Notes: a model not told the origin generated them from the letters alone. Shown: positions 46,108 to 58,139, counted from the stretch's first letter. The stretch is 64,000 nt of DNA from Vibrio xiamenensis (GCF_900100015.1 NZ_FNDD01000013.1:62001-126000), one strand, 5' to 3'. Translations and numbers: made by a program.

Positions 46108-48690
46108 GTGAAGTTCATAAAGCGATTTTTTATTTTCATACTGATTTGCATGATTCTTGGAGTCGGTACAATTTTTGGCCTCTATTTATACGTCAAACCT
46201 AGTCTGCCTGACGTTGCCACGCTTAGAGACGTCAAACTCCAAACTCCGATGCAGGTTTTCAGTGAAGATGGCAAGTTAATCTCACAGTTCGGTGAAAAAC
46301 GCCGTATTCCAGTCAAGTATGAAGACATTCCTCAACATCTTATCGATGCATTAATCGCCACCGAGGATAGCCGCTTCTATGAGCACCCAGGGGTTGACCC
46401 AATTGGTATTACTCGTGCAGCCGTCGTGGTTTTGATGTCGGGCTCTGCCAAACAAGGGGCGAGTACCATTACTCAGCAGCTTGCTCGTAACTTCTTCTTA
46501 TCAAACGAGAAGAAGCTGATGCGTAAAGTGAAAGAAGTCTTTATTGCCATTCATATTGAACAGCTGCTGACCAAACAAGAGATCATGGAGCTGTACATCA
46601 ACAAGATTTTCTTAGGCTATCGTTCCTACGGTTTTGGCGCTGCAGCTCGCGTTTACTTTGGTAAAGACTTAAAAGATCTCGACCTGAGTGAAATTGCCAC
46701 TCTCGCTGGTTTACCAAAAGCACCATCAAGCATGAACCCGCTGTACTCTCTTGAGCGTGCCACCAACCGCCGTAACGTGGTGTTAGGTCGTATGTTGGAT
46801 GAGAAATACATCACTCAGGAAGAGTACCAACAAGCGAAAGCAGAGACGCTCGTTTCTCGCTACCACGGCGCTGAAATTCAACTTCACGCACCTTATGTAG
46901 CAGAATTGGCGCGCGCTTGGGCGGTTGAACATTATGGTGACGATGTGTATGACTCAGGTCTTAGCATCTACACCACTGTCGATTCAAAAATGCAAGCTGC
47001 TGCTAACAAAGCCGCGGTGAACAACCTGATTAGCTATGACGAACGTCACGGCTACCGCGGCGCAGAGAAAGTGCTGTGGAAAGCAGATCAAACACCAATG
47101 TCGACTGAAGAGATTGAGCAGCACCTGAAAAGCGTGCCAACTTACGGCAAATTGGTTCCTGCCGTGGTTACCGCTGTAAGCGATAAAAGCGCCCAAGTAT
47201 GGGTGAAAAATCACGGCGAACAGACGCTGGATTGGGACGGCATGAAGTGGGCGCGTAAATTCCTCACCGATGATCGTCAAGGTCCTGCGCCAAGTGACAG
47301 CAGCGAAATTATCGCAGTCGGCGAACAAATTTGGGTACGTGGTGAAACCGTCGCTATCGACGAAAACCAACAGCCACAAGTCGCCGATGTGGAAGAAGAA
47401 GAGCTAGAACAGCGCCAAGACAACGGCGAAACCATCGAACAAGCTCCGATTCACTGGCGTTTAAGCCAAGTACCAAATGCGAATACAGCATTTGTGGCAA
47501 TGAACCCAGAAAACGGCGCGATTGAAGCTTTGGTCGGTGGCTTTAACTTCGTCCACAATAAGTTCAACCGTGCGACTCAGTCTGAACGTCAAGTCGGCTC
47601 AAGTATCAAACCGTTCATTTATTCAGCAGCGCTGGATAACGGTATGACACTGGCAAGCTTGATCAACGATGCACCGATTAACCAGTGGGATGAGAGCCAA
47701 GGTACAGCGTGGCGTCCGAAAAACTCGCCACCAACTTACGGCGGCCCGACTCGTCTTCGCATCGGCTTAGCACAATCGAAAAACGTTATGGCCGTTCGCG
47801 TGTTGCGCGCGGTAGGTTTGGACAAAACTCGTGACTACCTGACTCGTTTCGGCTTTGATAAATCACGTTTACCACGCTCAGAAACCATCGCGCTGGGTGC
47901 GGGTAGCTTATCGCCAGTTAAAATGGCGCAAGGTATTTCGGTCTTTGCCAACGGCGGTTACTACGTAGAACCACACTACATCGACCGCGTTGAAACACCA
48001 TTTGGCGAAATCGACTACAAAGAGCAAGTCAACACCATCTGCCGTGACGATAACTGCGATCAAAGCGTGACTCAACAAGGCGACTTTAACGAGCAAGATA
48101 TCAATAGCGAAGTAGTACAACATGCCAAGCAAGTGATTTCACCGCAAACCGCGTTCTTGGTTCGTGAGATGATGTTTAGCAATATTTGGGGTGGCGGCGA
48201 CTGGAGCCATGGTACGGGTTGGAACGGTACAGGTTGGCGTGCTCAAGCGCTGGATCGCCGCGATATCGGTGGTAAAACTGGTACCACTAACGATTCTAAA
48301 GATGCTTGGTATAACGGCTACGGCCCTGGCATTGTAGCTTCAGCATGGGTAGGTTTTGATAACCATAACCGTGCACTTGGCCGTACAACACCAAACTCCA
48401 ACTTAGGCAAAGACCAAATCTCTGGCGCCGAAGCAGGGGCGAAAACCGCTCAACCGGCATGGATTGACTTTATGCGCGTTGCATTGGCGAATACCCCAGA
48501 GAAAAGCAAACAAATTCCGCCGCACATTGTGCGTGCGCGCATTGACCGCGATTCAGGTCTGTTGTCGAAGAAATCGGACAGCAGTTCGATGTTTGAATAC
48601 TTTAAAGAAGGCACTGAGCCAACTGAGTATCAAAGCGACGATATTACCGACAGCATCTACTCTGAATCACCATCAGAAGAGCTGTTCTAA
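46108..48690 (+). CDS. mrcA: Penicillin-binding protein 1A (bifunctional)
   Basis: An 860-residue class A PBP anchored by one N-terminal helix (FFIFILICMILGVGTIFGLYLY). The glycosyltransferase domain has ALIATEDSRFYEHPGVD, GASTITQQLARN and KKLMRKVKEVF. An OB-like insert follows, then the transpeptidase domain with the catalytic Ser498 in the SxxK motif (GSSIKPF), SKN in AQSKNVMAVRV and KTGTTN. It polymerises and crosslinks peptidoglycan. The start codon is GTG at 46108, seven bases after AGGGA. The pairing of mrcA divergent from pilM is conserved in gammaproteobacteria. Confidence 0.97.
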   Translation: MKFIKRFFIFILICMILGVGTIFGLYLYVKPSLPDVATLRDVKLQTPMQVFSEDGKLISQFGEKRRIPVKYEDIPQHLIDALIATEDSRFYEHPGVDPIGITRAAVVVLMSGSAKQGASTITQQLARNFFLSNEKKLMRKVKEVFIAIHIEQLLTKQEIMELYINKIFLGYRSYGFGAAARVYFGKDLKDLDLSEIATLAGLPKAPSSMNPLYSLERATNRRNVVLGRMLDEKYITQEEYQQAKAETLVSRYHGAEIQLHAPYVAELARAWAVEHYGDDVYDSGLSIYTTVDSKMQAAANKAAVNNLISYDERHGYRGAEKVLWKADQTPMSTEEIEQHLKSVPTYGKLVPAVVTAVSDKSAQVWVKNHGEQTLDWDGMKWARKFLTDDRQGPAPSDSSEIIAVGEQIWVRGETVAIDENQQPQVADVEEEELEQRQDNGETIEQAPIHWRLSQVPNANTAFVAMNPENGAIEALVGGFNFVHNKFNRATQSERQVGSSIKPFIYSAALDNGMTLASLINDAPINQWDESQGTAWRPKNSPPTYGGPTRLRIGLAQSKNVMAVRVLRAVGLDKTRDYLTRFGFDKSRLPRSETIALGAGSLSPVKMAQGISVFANGGYYVEPHYIDRVETPFGEIDYKEQVNTICRDDNCDQSVTQQGDFNEQDINSEVVQHAKQVISPQTAFLVREMMFSNIWGGGDWSHGTGWNGTGWRAQALDRRDIGGKTGTTNDSKDAWYNGYGPGIVASAWVGFDNHNRALGRTTPNSNLGKDQISGAEAGAKTAQPAWIDFMRVALANTPEKSKQIPPHIVRARIDRDSGLLSKKSDSSSMFEYFKEGTEPTEYQSDDITDSIYSESPSEELF

Positions 48691-48717
48691 TCCTAGCAAT
48701 ATCATGGTTCAAACACC

Positions 48718-48747
48718 AAAAAGGGTTGGCGATTGCCAACCCTTTTT
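48718..48747. terminator. Bidirectional terminator between mrcA and oxyR
   Basis: AAAAAGGGTTGGC / GCCAACCCTTTTT, a perfect 13-bp stem with a GATT loop. Confidence 0.94.
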
Positions 48748-48789
48748 ATTCGCGTTTAAATCGCTGCAGTGGCGATCACACCATTGATG

Positions 48790-49677
48790 TTATTGAATCA
48801 GGCGACTCTGAATCACAGAGGCCAGCTGTTCATAACGCGAACGCAGTGGTGAACCAGGACGATAAGCCAATACGATACTACGTGAAGGCTGCGGATTAAA
48901 CGCTTCTAAATAGCACACGCCATCTTTGCGTTTTTCGTGTGGCAGCGACAACTTAGGCAACAGAGTAATCCCAGCGCCCGCCGCTACCATGTTGCGTAGC
49001 GTTTCAAGACTGGTGGCTTTAAAGCGCTCATCATCTTTAGCACCGGCAGCAAAACAAAAGCCCAAAGCTTGATCACGTAAACAGTGACCATCGCCCAATG
49101 ACAACACAGTACGCCCTTTGAGCTGTTCCATATTGACGCGTTCGAGTTCCGCCCATTCATGGTCGCATGGCACCGCGATACTTAGCGGCTCATCGTAAAT
49201 TGGAATTTCTTTAAATGGCTCAGTTTCAGCCACTGATGCCAATACCACGCAATCAAGGCGACCATCTTCCAACTCGCGCACTAACTGCTTGGTTTGCGCC
49301 TCATGAAGAAACAGTTCCAGCTGCGGAAAATGCTCTTTTAGATAAGGAATGATCAGTGGCAGGATATACGGACCTAAGGTTGGAATGAAGCCAATATGAA
49401 TCGGACCTGTCATTTCTCCGCTTTGACCGCTCGCCATATCTTTGAAGGTTTTCACTTCGGTCAATATACGCTTAGCCTGATCCACCAACTGCAAACCCGC
49501 TTCGGTAAACAAAACACGGCGACTGCTGCGCTCCAATAGCGCGGTCCCCAATTCATCTTCCAGCTTGCGAATCTGTCCACTCAGTGTTGGCTGACTGACA
49601 AAACAAGCTTCCGCCGCTTTGCGAAAATGTTTGTGCTCTGCAAGAGCGACCAAATATTCAAAGTCTCGAATGTTCAT
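48790..49677 (-). CDS. oxyR: Peroxide-sensing LysR-type regulator OxyR
   Basis: A 295-residue transcription factor that senses hydrogen peroxide. N-terminal LysR helix-turn-helix FRKAAEACFVSQPTLSGQIRK; C-terminal sensor domain with the redox pair C199 and C208 (GDGHCLRDQALGFCF), at the same numbers as in E. coli. The start at 49677 (MNIRDFEYLVALAEH) matches the family; an ATG at 49689 would put the start codon inside the OxyR operator. It is divergent from the peroxiredoxin-glutaredoxin gene, its likely target, and is probably autoregulated. Confidence 0.96.
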   Translation of the reverse strand: MNIRDFEYLVALAEHKHFRKAAEACFVSQPTLSGQIRKLEDELGTALLERSSRRVLFTEAGLQLVDQAKRILTEVKTFKDMASGQSGEMTGPIHIGFIPTLGPYILPLIIPYLKEHFPQLELFLHEAQTKQLVRELEDGRLDCVVLASVAETEPFKEIPIYDEPLSIAVPCDHEWAELERVNMEQLKGRTVLSLGDGHCLRDQALGFCFAAGAKDDERFKATSLETLRNMVAAGAGITLLPKLSLPHEKRKDGVCYLEAFNPQPSRSIVLAYRPGSPLRSRYEQLASVIQSRLIQ

Positions 49678-49687
49678 TGCCATATCC

Positions 49688-49724
49688 ATAGAAAAAAGCT
49701 ATCAAAACCATAGCACCAAACGAT
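49688..49724. promoter_or_regulatory. OxyR operator between oxyR and prx
   Basis: The sequence is ATAG-N7-CTAT-N7-ATAG-N7-CGAT (49688-49691, 49699-49702, 49710-49713, 49721-49724). This is the four-element OxyR consensus with only one base off in the last element, and the spacings are exact. It lies 11-47 bases upstream of the oxyR start and 116-152 bases upstream of prx, so one tetramer could repress oxyR and activate prx. Confidence 0.85.
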
Positions 49725-49839
49725 TAGAGCTATCAAAGACTTTTTTCGATAATGTCGCCAAGCCAAAGGTTTCGCACCTAAGGTTGTGGCAAAAATCTCG
49801 GTTAGTAGCATAAACAATAAACAAGTGAAGGACTTAAAC

Positions 49840-50574
49840 ATGTTTGCATCGAAAGAAGGACAGCGCGTCCCTCAGGTTACATTTCCCATTCGCCAACACG
49901 ATGCATGGGTCAATGTCACCACAGAGCAACTGTTTAAAGACAAAACCGTTATTGTGTTCAGTTTGCCTGGCGCATTCACGCCCACTTGCTCAGCCAGCCA
50001 TCTGCCGCGCTACAACCAGTTGTTTGCCACATTCCAGCAGCACGGCGTCGACGCGATTCTATGTGTCTCGGTGAACGATACGTTTGTCATGAACGCTTGG
50101 AAAGAAAGCCAACAAGCCGACAACATCGATTTCATCCCTGATGGTAATGGCGAGTTTACCCAAGCGATGGGAATGCTGGTCAATAAAGACAAACTTGGAT
50201 TTGGTCAGCGTTCTTGGCGCTATAGCATGCTGGTTAAAAATGGCGTCATCGAAAAAATGTTTATCGAGGCCGATCAACCGGGCGACCCGTTTGCGGTTTC
50301 CGATGCCGATACCATGCTCAGCTATATTGCACCGGAGCACCAAACTCAAGAGCCCATTACGCTGTTTACTAAGCCGGATTGCCCGTTTTGCATCAAAGCG
50401 AAACAGACGCTCAGCAAGCATAAATTAGAGTATGAGGAAGTGGTCGTGGGCAAAAACGTCACTGCCATCACACTCAATGCGGTATCTGGACGCAGCAGCG
50501 TACCGCAAATTTTTATTGGTGGTCAGCACGTCGGCGGAAGTGATGAACTCGACGCCCTACTAAACCATACTTAG
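49840..50574 (+). CDS. Hybrid peroxiredoxin-glutaredoxin (glutathione-dependent peroxidase)
   Basis: A 244-residue cytoplasmic peroxidase fusing a Prx5-type domain (about 1-165; peroxidatic Cys in GAFTPTCSASHLP) to a glutaredoxin domain (about 170-244; redox CPFC in KPDCPFCIKAK, then SVPQIFIGGQHVGG). Such fusions, known from Haemophilus and Vibrio, reduce hydrogen peroxide with glutathione without a separate glutaredoxin. The ATG at 49840 follows GTGAAGGAC; the longer frame from 49786 lies in the regulatory region. An OxyR operator upstream predicts peroxide induction. Confidence 0.95.
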   Translation: MFASKEGQRVPQVTFPIRQHDAWVNVTTEQLFKDKTVIVFSLPGAFTPTCSASHLPRYNQLFATFQQHGVDAILCVSVNDTFVMNAWKESQQADNIDFIPDGNGEFTQAMGMLVNKDKLGFGQRSWRYSMLVKNGVIEKMFIEADQPGDPFAVSDADTMLSYIAPEHQTQEPITLFTKPDCPFCIKAKQTLSKHKLEYEEVVVGKNVTAITLNAVSGRSSVPQIFIGGQHVGGSDELDALLNHT

Positions 50575-50604
50575 ATTTACAATCACATTGAGATTTACGT
50601 TCCC

Positions 50605-50815
50605 CTGGCGTAACGGCCTCGTTTGAGGCCACCTTTTACGCCGCGGAAACCATCGAGTTTGAAGTAGAAGCTTCTACAGGCTGTTACTGGTTTGTCCCTG
50701 CAGAAGCTTCTCTTCAACGAACTAAGTGTATGCACTGCACTGCTGTGGGGCCTGAACGCCAAGTGCTATCTCGCCACAAAGGTTCGCACACTGCCTTTGT
50801 TGTGGTTTCGATAGC
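50605..50815. repeat. Structured intergenic element with nested inverted repeats
   Basis: The stretch contains GGCGTAA/TTACGCC (50607-50613, 50636-50642) enclosing GGCCTC-GTTT-GAGGCC; AGAAGCTTCTACAGG (50666-50680) pairing with CCTGCAGAAGCTTCT (50697-50711) with one mismatch that is a G-U pair on the minus strand; and GCTATC/GATAGC (50765-50770, 50810-50815) enclosing a CCACAAAGG/CCTTTG-TTGTGG arm. Distal arms around 50605 and 50762 could also pair. It may be a dispersed repeat or a folded RNA. The whole gap 50575-51002 holds no convincing gene. Confidence 0.6.
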
Positions 50816-50837
50816 CAGTTGTGTCTCAGGTAGAAGT

Positions 50838-50885
50838 CCCTCAACACTCTGTTACTCTCTCCTGAAGTGTTGAGGGAATTCTTTT
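50838..50885 (+). terminator. Terminator-like hairpin ending the structured element
   Basis: CCCTCAACACT (50838-50848) pairs with AGTGTTGAGGG (50866-50876) over 11 bp, with a 17-base loop, followed by AATTCTTTTT. It could end the prx transcript or a small RNA. Confidence 0.7.
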
Positions 50886-51002
50886 TGCTGCCGCTTATCG
50901 CGATTTCGGTTAGATATTGCAACAAAAACCCCCATCCCCCATCAACACTCACACACTTGTCTGCTAGCATGGTGACATCGCTATTTCTAACCCTACCCAT
51001 TT

Positions 51003-51272
51003 ATGACTTGCCCACACTGTCAAACCCATTGGTTTTGGAAAAAAATTGGTCGCTGTCAGCGCTGTATGGATCAACTCACTGCGCTGTCGGTCATCTGCTG
51101 GTTAGTATGGTGGTTTGCGTTTCGCGAGCAGCCTAAGTCGATTCAATCCATCGCGCTGCTGGTCGCTGGCTTTGGTTTCAACGCATTGCTGTTTTTACAT
51201 CTGTGGATGCGGTTTGTGATTCTGCCACTGCGAAAACGGCGCGGACTGAGCAATCAGGATGACCAAGAGTGA
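51003..51272 (+). CDS. Small membrane protein, DUF3624-like
   Basis: An 89-residue protein with an N-terminal zinc-ribbon-like CPHC ... CQRC pair (MTCPHCQTHWFWKKIGRCQRC cysteines 3, 6, 18, 21) and two hydrophobic helices (about 27-41 and 49-67), ending in a basic cytoplasmic tail. It looks like the Vibrio DUF3624 family; function unknown. There is no clear SD, and the start at 51003 is chosen because it begins at the cysteine motif. It stands alone between the structured element and the arg terminator. Confidence 0.75.
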   Translation: MTCPHCQTHWFWKKIGRCQRCMDQLTALSVICWLVWWFAFREQPKSIQSIALLVAGFGFNALLFLHLWMRFVILPLRKRRGLSNQDDQE

Positions 51273-51327
51273 GCGATATTAGCCTAGAAATAAGGCCTGA
51301 AAAACAGACAAGTGATAGATACAAAAA

Positions 51328-51356
51328 AGCCCCAAAACCAAGTGAGTTCTGGGGCT
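51328..51356 (-). terminator. Terminator of the argCBGH operon
   Basis: On the minus strand AGCCCCA pairs with TGGGGCT around a partly paired loop and is followed by TTTTTT. Confidence 0.8.
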
Positions 51357-51486
51357 CTCTTAGAGAACTTCTAAGAAAAAGCAGTGGTACTTTAATAGAC
51401 TTCGCTTTCTCTTGTTAGTTCCCAATTAAGACGATCTTTTTTGATCATTTTTTTAATATTTTTAGCTTTGCTTATAAATCAAAATC

Positions 51487-53497
<2,011 letters not shown>

Positions 53498-53505
53498 TCA
53501 ACTTA

Positions 53506-54720
53506 TTACTTTTTGGCTTCGTTTAGCGCACGAATACGGCTAGAAAGAGAGTACAGACGGATAAAGCCGCCAGCGTGGCTTTGGTCGTATACTTCATCTG
53601 CGCCGAAGGTCGCAAACTCTTCAGAGTAGAGGCTGTTGTCAGAACGTTTTTGCGTTACGGTTGCTTGACCTTTGTAAAGCTTAACCACAACTTCACCGTT
53701 AACATCTGCCGCCAAAGATTCTGCCGCTGCCATAATCGATTTACGTAGCGGTGTGAACCAACGACCATCGTATACAAGGTGCGACGCTTTTACACCAAGT
53801 TCTTCGCGGAATTCGAACGAAGTTTTATCTAATACCAGTTGCTCAACGGCGCGCAGAGCTTCCATCATGATGGTGCCCCCCGGAGTTTCGTAGCAGCCAC
53901 GTGACTTCATACCCACCAAACGGTTTTCAACGATGTCGATACGACCCACGCCGTGTTTAACACCTTTCTCGTTTAGTGTTACTAGCGCTTGGTATGGGCT
54001 AAGCTCTTGGCCATCAACGCTAACGACTTCGCCATTTTGCACGCCGATAGTCACGTATTCTGCTTCGTTTGGCGCTTGCTCTGGGTCAACAGTCCAAGCC
54101 CAGCAATCTTCGTTTGGCGCATTCCAAGTGCTTTCTAGAACGCCACCTTCGGTTGAGATGTGCCACGCGTTTGCATCGCGGGAGTAGATTTTAGTGAGTG
54201 ATGCAGTACATGGAATGTTGCGCTCAGCAAGGTAGTCCAAACACTCTTCACGGCTTACCAAATCCCATTCACGCCATGGCGCAATTACTTTTAGATCAGG
54301 GGCAAGGGCTGCAAAAGCACCTTCAAAACGCACTTGGTCATTACCTTTACCAGTACAGCCGTGACATAGTGCATCCGCGCCAACTTTACGCGCGATTTCA
54401 ACTTGCGCTTTCGCAATGATCGGACGTGCCATTGACGTACCTAGCAGGTATTTGCCTTCGTAGTACGCACCAGTTTTGAGTGTTGGGTAGATGTAGTCAG
54501 CAACCATTTCTTCTTTTAGGTCAACGACGTAGCATTCTGAAGCGCCAGAAGCTTTGGCTTTCGCTTCAACGCCTTCAAGCTCTTCTGCGCCTTGGCCAAC
54601 ATCAGCAACAAATGCCACCACTTCACAATCGTAGTTCTCTTTTAGCCACGGAATGATCACTGAGGTATCCAGACCGCCTGAGTATGCAACAACAACTTTG
54701 TTAACTTCAACTTTGCTCAT
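53506..54720 (-). CDS. argG: Argininosuccinate synthase
   Basis: A 404-residue enzyme that joins citrulline and aspartate using ATP. The PP-loop [10 protein letters not shown] near the N-terminus and the [15 protein letters not shown] region are diagnostic. It is of the shorter, archaeal/most-bacterial length class. It lies between argB and argH in the arginine operon. Confidence 0.97.
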   Translation of the reverse strand: MSKVEVNKVVVAYSGGLDTSVIIPWLKENYDCEVVAFVADVGQGAEELEGVEAKAKASGASECYVVDLKEEMVADYIYPTLKTGAYYEGKYLLGTSMARPIIAKAQVEIARKVGADALCHGCTGKGNDQVRFEGAFAALAPDLKVIAPWREWDLVSREECLDYLAERNIPCTASLTKIYSRDANAWHISTEGGVLESTWNAPNEDCWAWTVDPEQAPNEAEYVTIGVQNGEVVSVDGQELSPYQALVTLNEKGVKHGVGRIDIVENRLVGMKSRGCYETPGGTIMMEALRAVEQLVLDKTSFEFREELGVKASHLVYDGRWFTPLRKSIMAAAESLAADVNGEVVVKLYKGQATVTQKRSDNSLYSEEFATFGADEVYDQSHAGGFIRLYSLSSRIRALNEAKK

Positions 54721-54813
54721 TTTGTTTCTCCAATTGCTTAGCGCTGCGCTTGGCGGTCAGGCTAAGGTTTTATTCATTAATTCTGTGGGTCATTCATGCC
54801 TAACGACGAATCA

Positions 54814-55602
54814 TTAGGGTAAAAATCGAGTACCGATGCTTTGGCCAGCAAATAAAGTGGCAAGCTTTTCAGGGTAACGCCATGTGGCCACTTCAACCGC
54901 ACGGCCTAATTCTTTCGCGGCTTCGAGTGCCGCATTAACTTTGACGATCATGCCGTCGGTAATCACTTTGCCAGCAATCAACTTCTGAGCTTGGTCGTCA
55001 TCGAGGCTATGCAGTAAATGACCTTTGCCATCCAATACACCGCTGACATCTGAAAGCAGTACTAATTCAGCATCAAGCGCGCCCGCGACAGCCACTGCGG
55101 CTTGGTCGGCGTTGACGTTCATCATCTGTCCATCAAGGGTCAAACCGATAGAGCTGATAATAGGCAGAGCATTAGCCGCCAAAATTGCTTGCACAACCGC
55201 AGCATTGCCTGGGGTTGCTTTACCCACCGCGCCAAGCTCTGGGTCTAACTCTTCGACAACGCAAAGACCACCATCAGCAAGGCATAGACCAACGGCATTC
55301 AAACCACTGCTGATCGCTTGTCCTTGCAGCATCTTGTTCGCCGTCCCCGCCAACGCACCTGCGATGACTGGAATTTGGTCATAAGGCGTCACACGCAAAC
55401 CGTCTTTCTTTTCAGATCTCAGCTGCAATTTGGCCATTAAATCGTCCACTAGGTAACCACCGCCGTGCACGATGACAATTCGTCGCTGAGCTTGCTGCTG
55501 GTAAGTCGCTATTGCCCCAAAAAGATGACTCAGGGTTTCAGTATTCTCCAATGCAGCGCCACCAAGTTTGATGACTAACGGAGTTTGAGTGTTATCTGCC
55601 AT
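54814..55602 (-). CDS. argB: Acetylglutamate kinase
   Basis: A 262-residue amino-acid kinase that phosphorylates N-acetylglutamate. The start [26 protein letters not shown] and the [15 protein letters not shown] region are typical. Length equals the E. coli enzyme (258), which is not feedback-inhibited by arginine. It starts 25 bases after argC. Confidence 0.97.
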   Translation of the reverse strand: MADNTQTPLVIKLGGAALENTETLSHLFGAIATYQQQAQRRIVIVHGGGYLVDDLMAKLQLRSEKKDGLRVTPYDQIPVIAGALAGTANKMLQGQAISSGLNAVGLCLADGGLCVVEELDPELGAVGKATPGNAAVVQAILAANALPIISSIGLTLDGQMMNVNADQAAVAVAGALDAELVLLSDVSGVLDGKGHLLHSLDDDQAQKLIAGKVITDGMIVKVNAALEAAKELGRAVEVATWRYPEKLATLFAGQSIGTRFLP

Positions 55603-55627
55603 AACGTTTCCTTCCAGAGAGCTTTAC

Positions 55628-56629
55628 TTACAGTAAAGCCGTAAGCTCAGGGTATCCAAAGTGGATGTTGACACATTGCATCGCTTGACTGGATGCGCCT
55701 TTCAATAAGTTATCAATTGCTGATGCAACGATGACGTGCTCGCCTTGAACCTTCCAGCCAATATCGCAAAACGGTGTTTTTTGTACGTTTTGCAGCTGTG
55801 GCATGGCATTCTTGATTCTCACCAGCGGCTTTTCTTTATAGGCATCGTTGATCGCTTTCGCGACATCTTGCTCACTCACACCCGCTTTTAGTTTCATGGT
55901 GATGGTAGCTAAGATGCCACGTTTAAAATTGCCAAGGTGAGGCGTGAAGATCACGTCACAACCTAGGTGGCTTGAAATCTCTGGCTGATGGCGGTGAGTA
56001 AATACGCCATAAGGGTGTAAGCTCACCTCGCAAAAGCTGTTGGTCATGGTGGCTTTACGCCCAGCGCCAGTCACACCACTAACCGCATTGATCACAGGCC
56101 ACTGCTGTGTATCCACCAAACCCGCTTCCACCAGAGGTTTTATCGCCAATTGCGATGCCGTTGGGTAACACCCAGGTACCGCAATCAATTGTGCATCCTT
56201 GATTTGTTGCACGTTCCACTCGGCCAATCCGTAAGCCGCGTTTTCTAGCCAACCGCCGTGTTGATGTTCAAACCCATAAAAGGTCGGATAAAACTCACTG
56301 TTATTGACGCGAAATGCTCCAGACAGATCAAAGACTTTACAGCCGTGCTCTAGGAACACCGGCGCAAGGTCGTGGCTGACTTCATGCGCTGTCGCAAGAA
56401 AAACCACATCTGATTGTTTCGCTACCGCTTCAACGTCGGTCAGCGGTAACACCGCGTCATCCACAATCCCCGCCAACTGCCCGTGCAGCTCCGCAATGGA
56501 CTTTCCTGCATCTAAACTATTGGCGGAAACATACAAACCTGATAGCGTGAGGGCTGGATGTTTCTTGACCATGATGGCCAACTCCGCACCTGTGTATCCG
56601 CTAGCTCCGATTATTGTGGTTTTTAACAT
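55628..56629 (-). CDS. argC: N-acetyl-gamma-glutamyl-phosphate reductase
   Basis: A 333-residue NADPH-dependent reductase. The dinucleotide-binding start [17 protein letters not shown] and the catalytic Cys in [13 protein letters not shown] are present. The frame reaches 56662, but the ATG at 56629 gives the family N-terminus. It is the first gene of argCBGH(A) and diverges from argE across a region with ArgR boxes. Confidence 0.96.
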   Translation of the reverse strand: MLKTTIIGASGYTGAELAIMVKKHPALTLSGLYVSANSLDAGKSIAELHGQLAGIVDDAVLPLTDVEAVAKQSDVVFLATAHEVSHDLAPVFLEHGCKVFDLSGAFRVNNSEFYPTFYGFEHQHGGWLENAAYGLAEWNVQQIKDAQLIAVPGCYPTASQLAIKPLVEAGLVDTQQWPVINAVSGVTGAGRKATMTNSFCEVSLHPYGVFTHRHQPEISSHLGCDVIFTPHLGNFKRGILATITMKLKAGVSEQDVAKAINDAYKEKPLVRIKNAMPQLQNVQKTPFCDIGWKVQGEHVIVASAIDNLLKGASSQAMQCVNIHFGYPELTALL

Positions 56630-56701
56630 GTTCAAACATCCAAATTTCGGGGTAAAAAACAAACCTGAATACTGCTTATAAATTTACAAAATTTCAGGTT
56701 T

Positions 56702-56740
56702 ATTGATTTTTTATTCATAAAAAATGATTTAATATGTCTT
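56702..56740. promoter_or_regulatory. Candidate tandem ARG boxes between argC and argE
   Basis: Box 1 core TGATT-TTTT-ATTCA (56704-56717) differs from the TGAAT-N4-ATTCA consensus at one position. A second, weaker core TGATT-TAAT-ATGTC starts at 56725, exactly 21 bases later, the centre spacing expected for a pair of 18-bp ArgR boxes. They lie between the divergent start codons. Confidence 0.6.
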
Positions 56741-56785
56741 TTACCTGTTAAGTGAATCTCTGTCAACAGCCAAGGCGAAGATAAT

Positions 56786-57925
56786 ATGCAATTACCTGGA
56801 TTTATTGAGGTCTACCGAGGCCTCATTTCGACCTCTTCAATCAGCTCAACTGACCCTAGCTGGGACGAAGGAAATGAAAAAGTCATCAACAAACTCGCAA
56901 GCTGGTTACAGGACTTGGGATTTGAACTACAGATAACCGAGCAAGAAAAAGGCAAATACAACCTGCTAGCACGTAAAGGACAAGGTGAAGGTGGCTTACT
57001 ACTGGCTGGCCACAGTGACACAGTGCCGTTTGACGAAGGCAAGTGGAATTACAATCCGCATGCCCTGACCGAAGACAACAACCGTTTTTACGGTTTAGGT
57101 ACTGCCGACATGAAAGGCTTTTTTGCCTTCATTATAGAAGCGGTGAAAAAAGTTGATTGGTCAAAGCAAACCAAGCCGCTTTATATACTCGCGACCTGCG
57201 ATGAAGAAACCACCATGCTTGGCGCACGCCGCTTTACCGATGAAGCACCAATTAAACCGGACTATTGCATTATTGGAGAACCAACAAGCTTGGTGCCAGT
57301 ACGTGGCCATAAAGGGCATGTCGCGAATGCGATTCGAGTGACTGGGCGCTCAGGGCACTCCTCAGATCCGTCTTTGGGCATCAACGCGATTGAGATCATG
57401 CACGAGATTTTGTTTGCGATGATGAAACTGCGTGACAAGCTGGTTAAAGAGTATCACCACCCAGGCTTTGCCATTCCACACCCAACGCTGAACTTAGGCC
57501 ACATTCATGGCGGCGATAGCCCAAATAGAATTTGTGGCTGCTGTGAACTGCACTATGATGTGAGACCGCTACCGGGCATCTCTTTAGATGGTTTAGACAA
57601 TATGCTGCGCGGCGCTCTGAAAGAAATCGAAGCGAAGTGGCCAGGGCTTATCGACATTCGCCCATTGCACGATGCGATTCCGGGTTATGAATGTGAACAC
57701 GATCACCCGTTTGTTCATCAGATGGAATCGATCAGTGAAACGGCGTCTCAAACCGTCAACTACTGTACCGAAGCGCCATTTTTGCAACAGCTGTGCCCAA
57801 CGTTGGTTTTAGGCCCAGGCTCTATCGACCAAGCCCACCAACCGGATGAGTTTTTGGCGTTTGAGTTTATCGACCCAACCATTCGCATTTTACAAGATTC
57901 AATACGCAATTACTGTTTTCAGTAA
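56786..57925 (+). CDS. argE: Acetylornithine deacetylase
   Basis: A 379-residue M20-family metallohydrolase that releases ornithine from N-acetylornithine in the linear arginine pathway. Zinc-binding and catalytic motifs: [31 protein letters not shown] and [17 protein letters not shown]. It is divergent from argC. The linear deacetylase together with the ArgH(A) fusion means N-acetylglutamate is made by the fused synthase domain. Confidence 0.96.
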   Translation: MQLPGFIEVYRGLISTSSISSTDPSWDEGNEKVINKLASWLQDLGFELQITEQEKGKYNLLARKGQGEGGLLLAGHSDTVPFDEGKWNYNPHALTEDNNRFYGLGTADMKGFFAFIIEAVKKVDWSKQTKPLYILATCDEETTMLGARRFTDEAPIKPDYCIIGEPTSLVPVRGHKGHVANAIRVTGRSGHSSDPSLGINAIEIMHEILFAMMKLRDKLVKEYHHPGFAIPHPTLNLGHIHGGDSPNRICGCCELHYDVRPLPGISLDGLDNMLRGALKEIEAKWPGLIDIRPLHDAIPGYECEHDHPFVHQMESISETASQTVNYCTEAPFLQQLCPTLVLGPGSIDQAHQPDEFLAFEFIDPTIRILQDSIRNYCFQ

Positions 57926-57932
57926 TTTAGTA

Positions 57933-57965
57933 ACAGGTTAGGCCGCATAATGGCGCCTAACCTGT
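57933..57965 (+). terminator. Hairpin after argE
   Basis: ACAGGTTAGGC (57933-57943) pairs with GCCTAACCTGT (57955-57965), an 11-bp perfect stem. The T-run is poor, so termination efficiency is uncertain. Confidence 0.6.
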
Positions 57966-58004
57966 AATTCTTCTGATTTACGACATCAAATTTGTAATTT
58001 TTTT

Positions 58005-58139
58005 TCAGTATACTGAGTGAGAAAAATGGATTAACTCGCAGTATCAAACTCGAAAAGGAGAAACCAGAGAAACGAGCACTTCATTATTTGCTCGCCATTC
58101 CATTTTTCGTTAGATTGTTCATTTAAATAAAAGAACAAT
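58005..58139 (+). promoter_or_regulatory. ppc control region with palindrome and leader hairpins
   Basis: A perfect 12-bp palindrome TCAGTATACTGA at 58005-58016 could be an operator or include a -10 region. Downstream GAAAAATGGA (58021-58030) and TCCATTTTTC (58099-58108) are perfect inverted repeats 68 bases apart, and ATTGTTC/GAACAAT (58114-58120, 58133-58139) form a hairpin followed by a run of Ts at 58148-58154, like a weak attenuator just before the ppc start. The function is inferred. Confidence 0.4.

Noticed and set aside
50605..50815. Possibility that the folded region is an integron attC site or VCR.
   Set aside because: No clear GTTRRRY/RYYYAAC core pair and no integrase or cassette array nearby.
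50722..51000. A 92-codon minus-strand open frame in the structured region between prx and the DUF3624 gene.
   Set aside because: It runs through the hairpins and the terminator-like stem and shows no domain; better explained as a by-product of the repeated or folded element.
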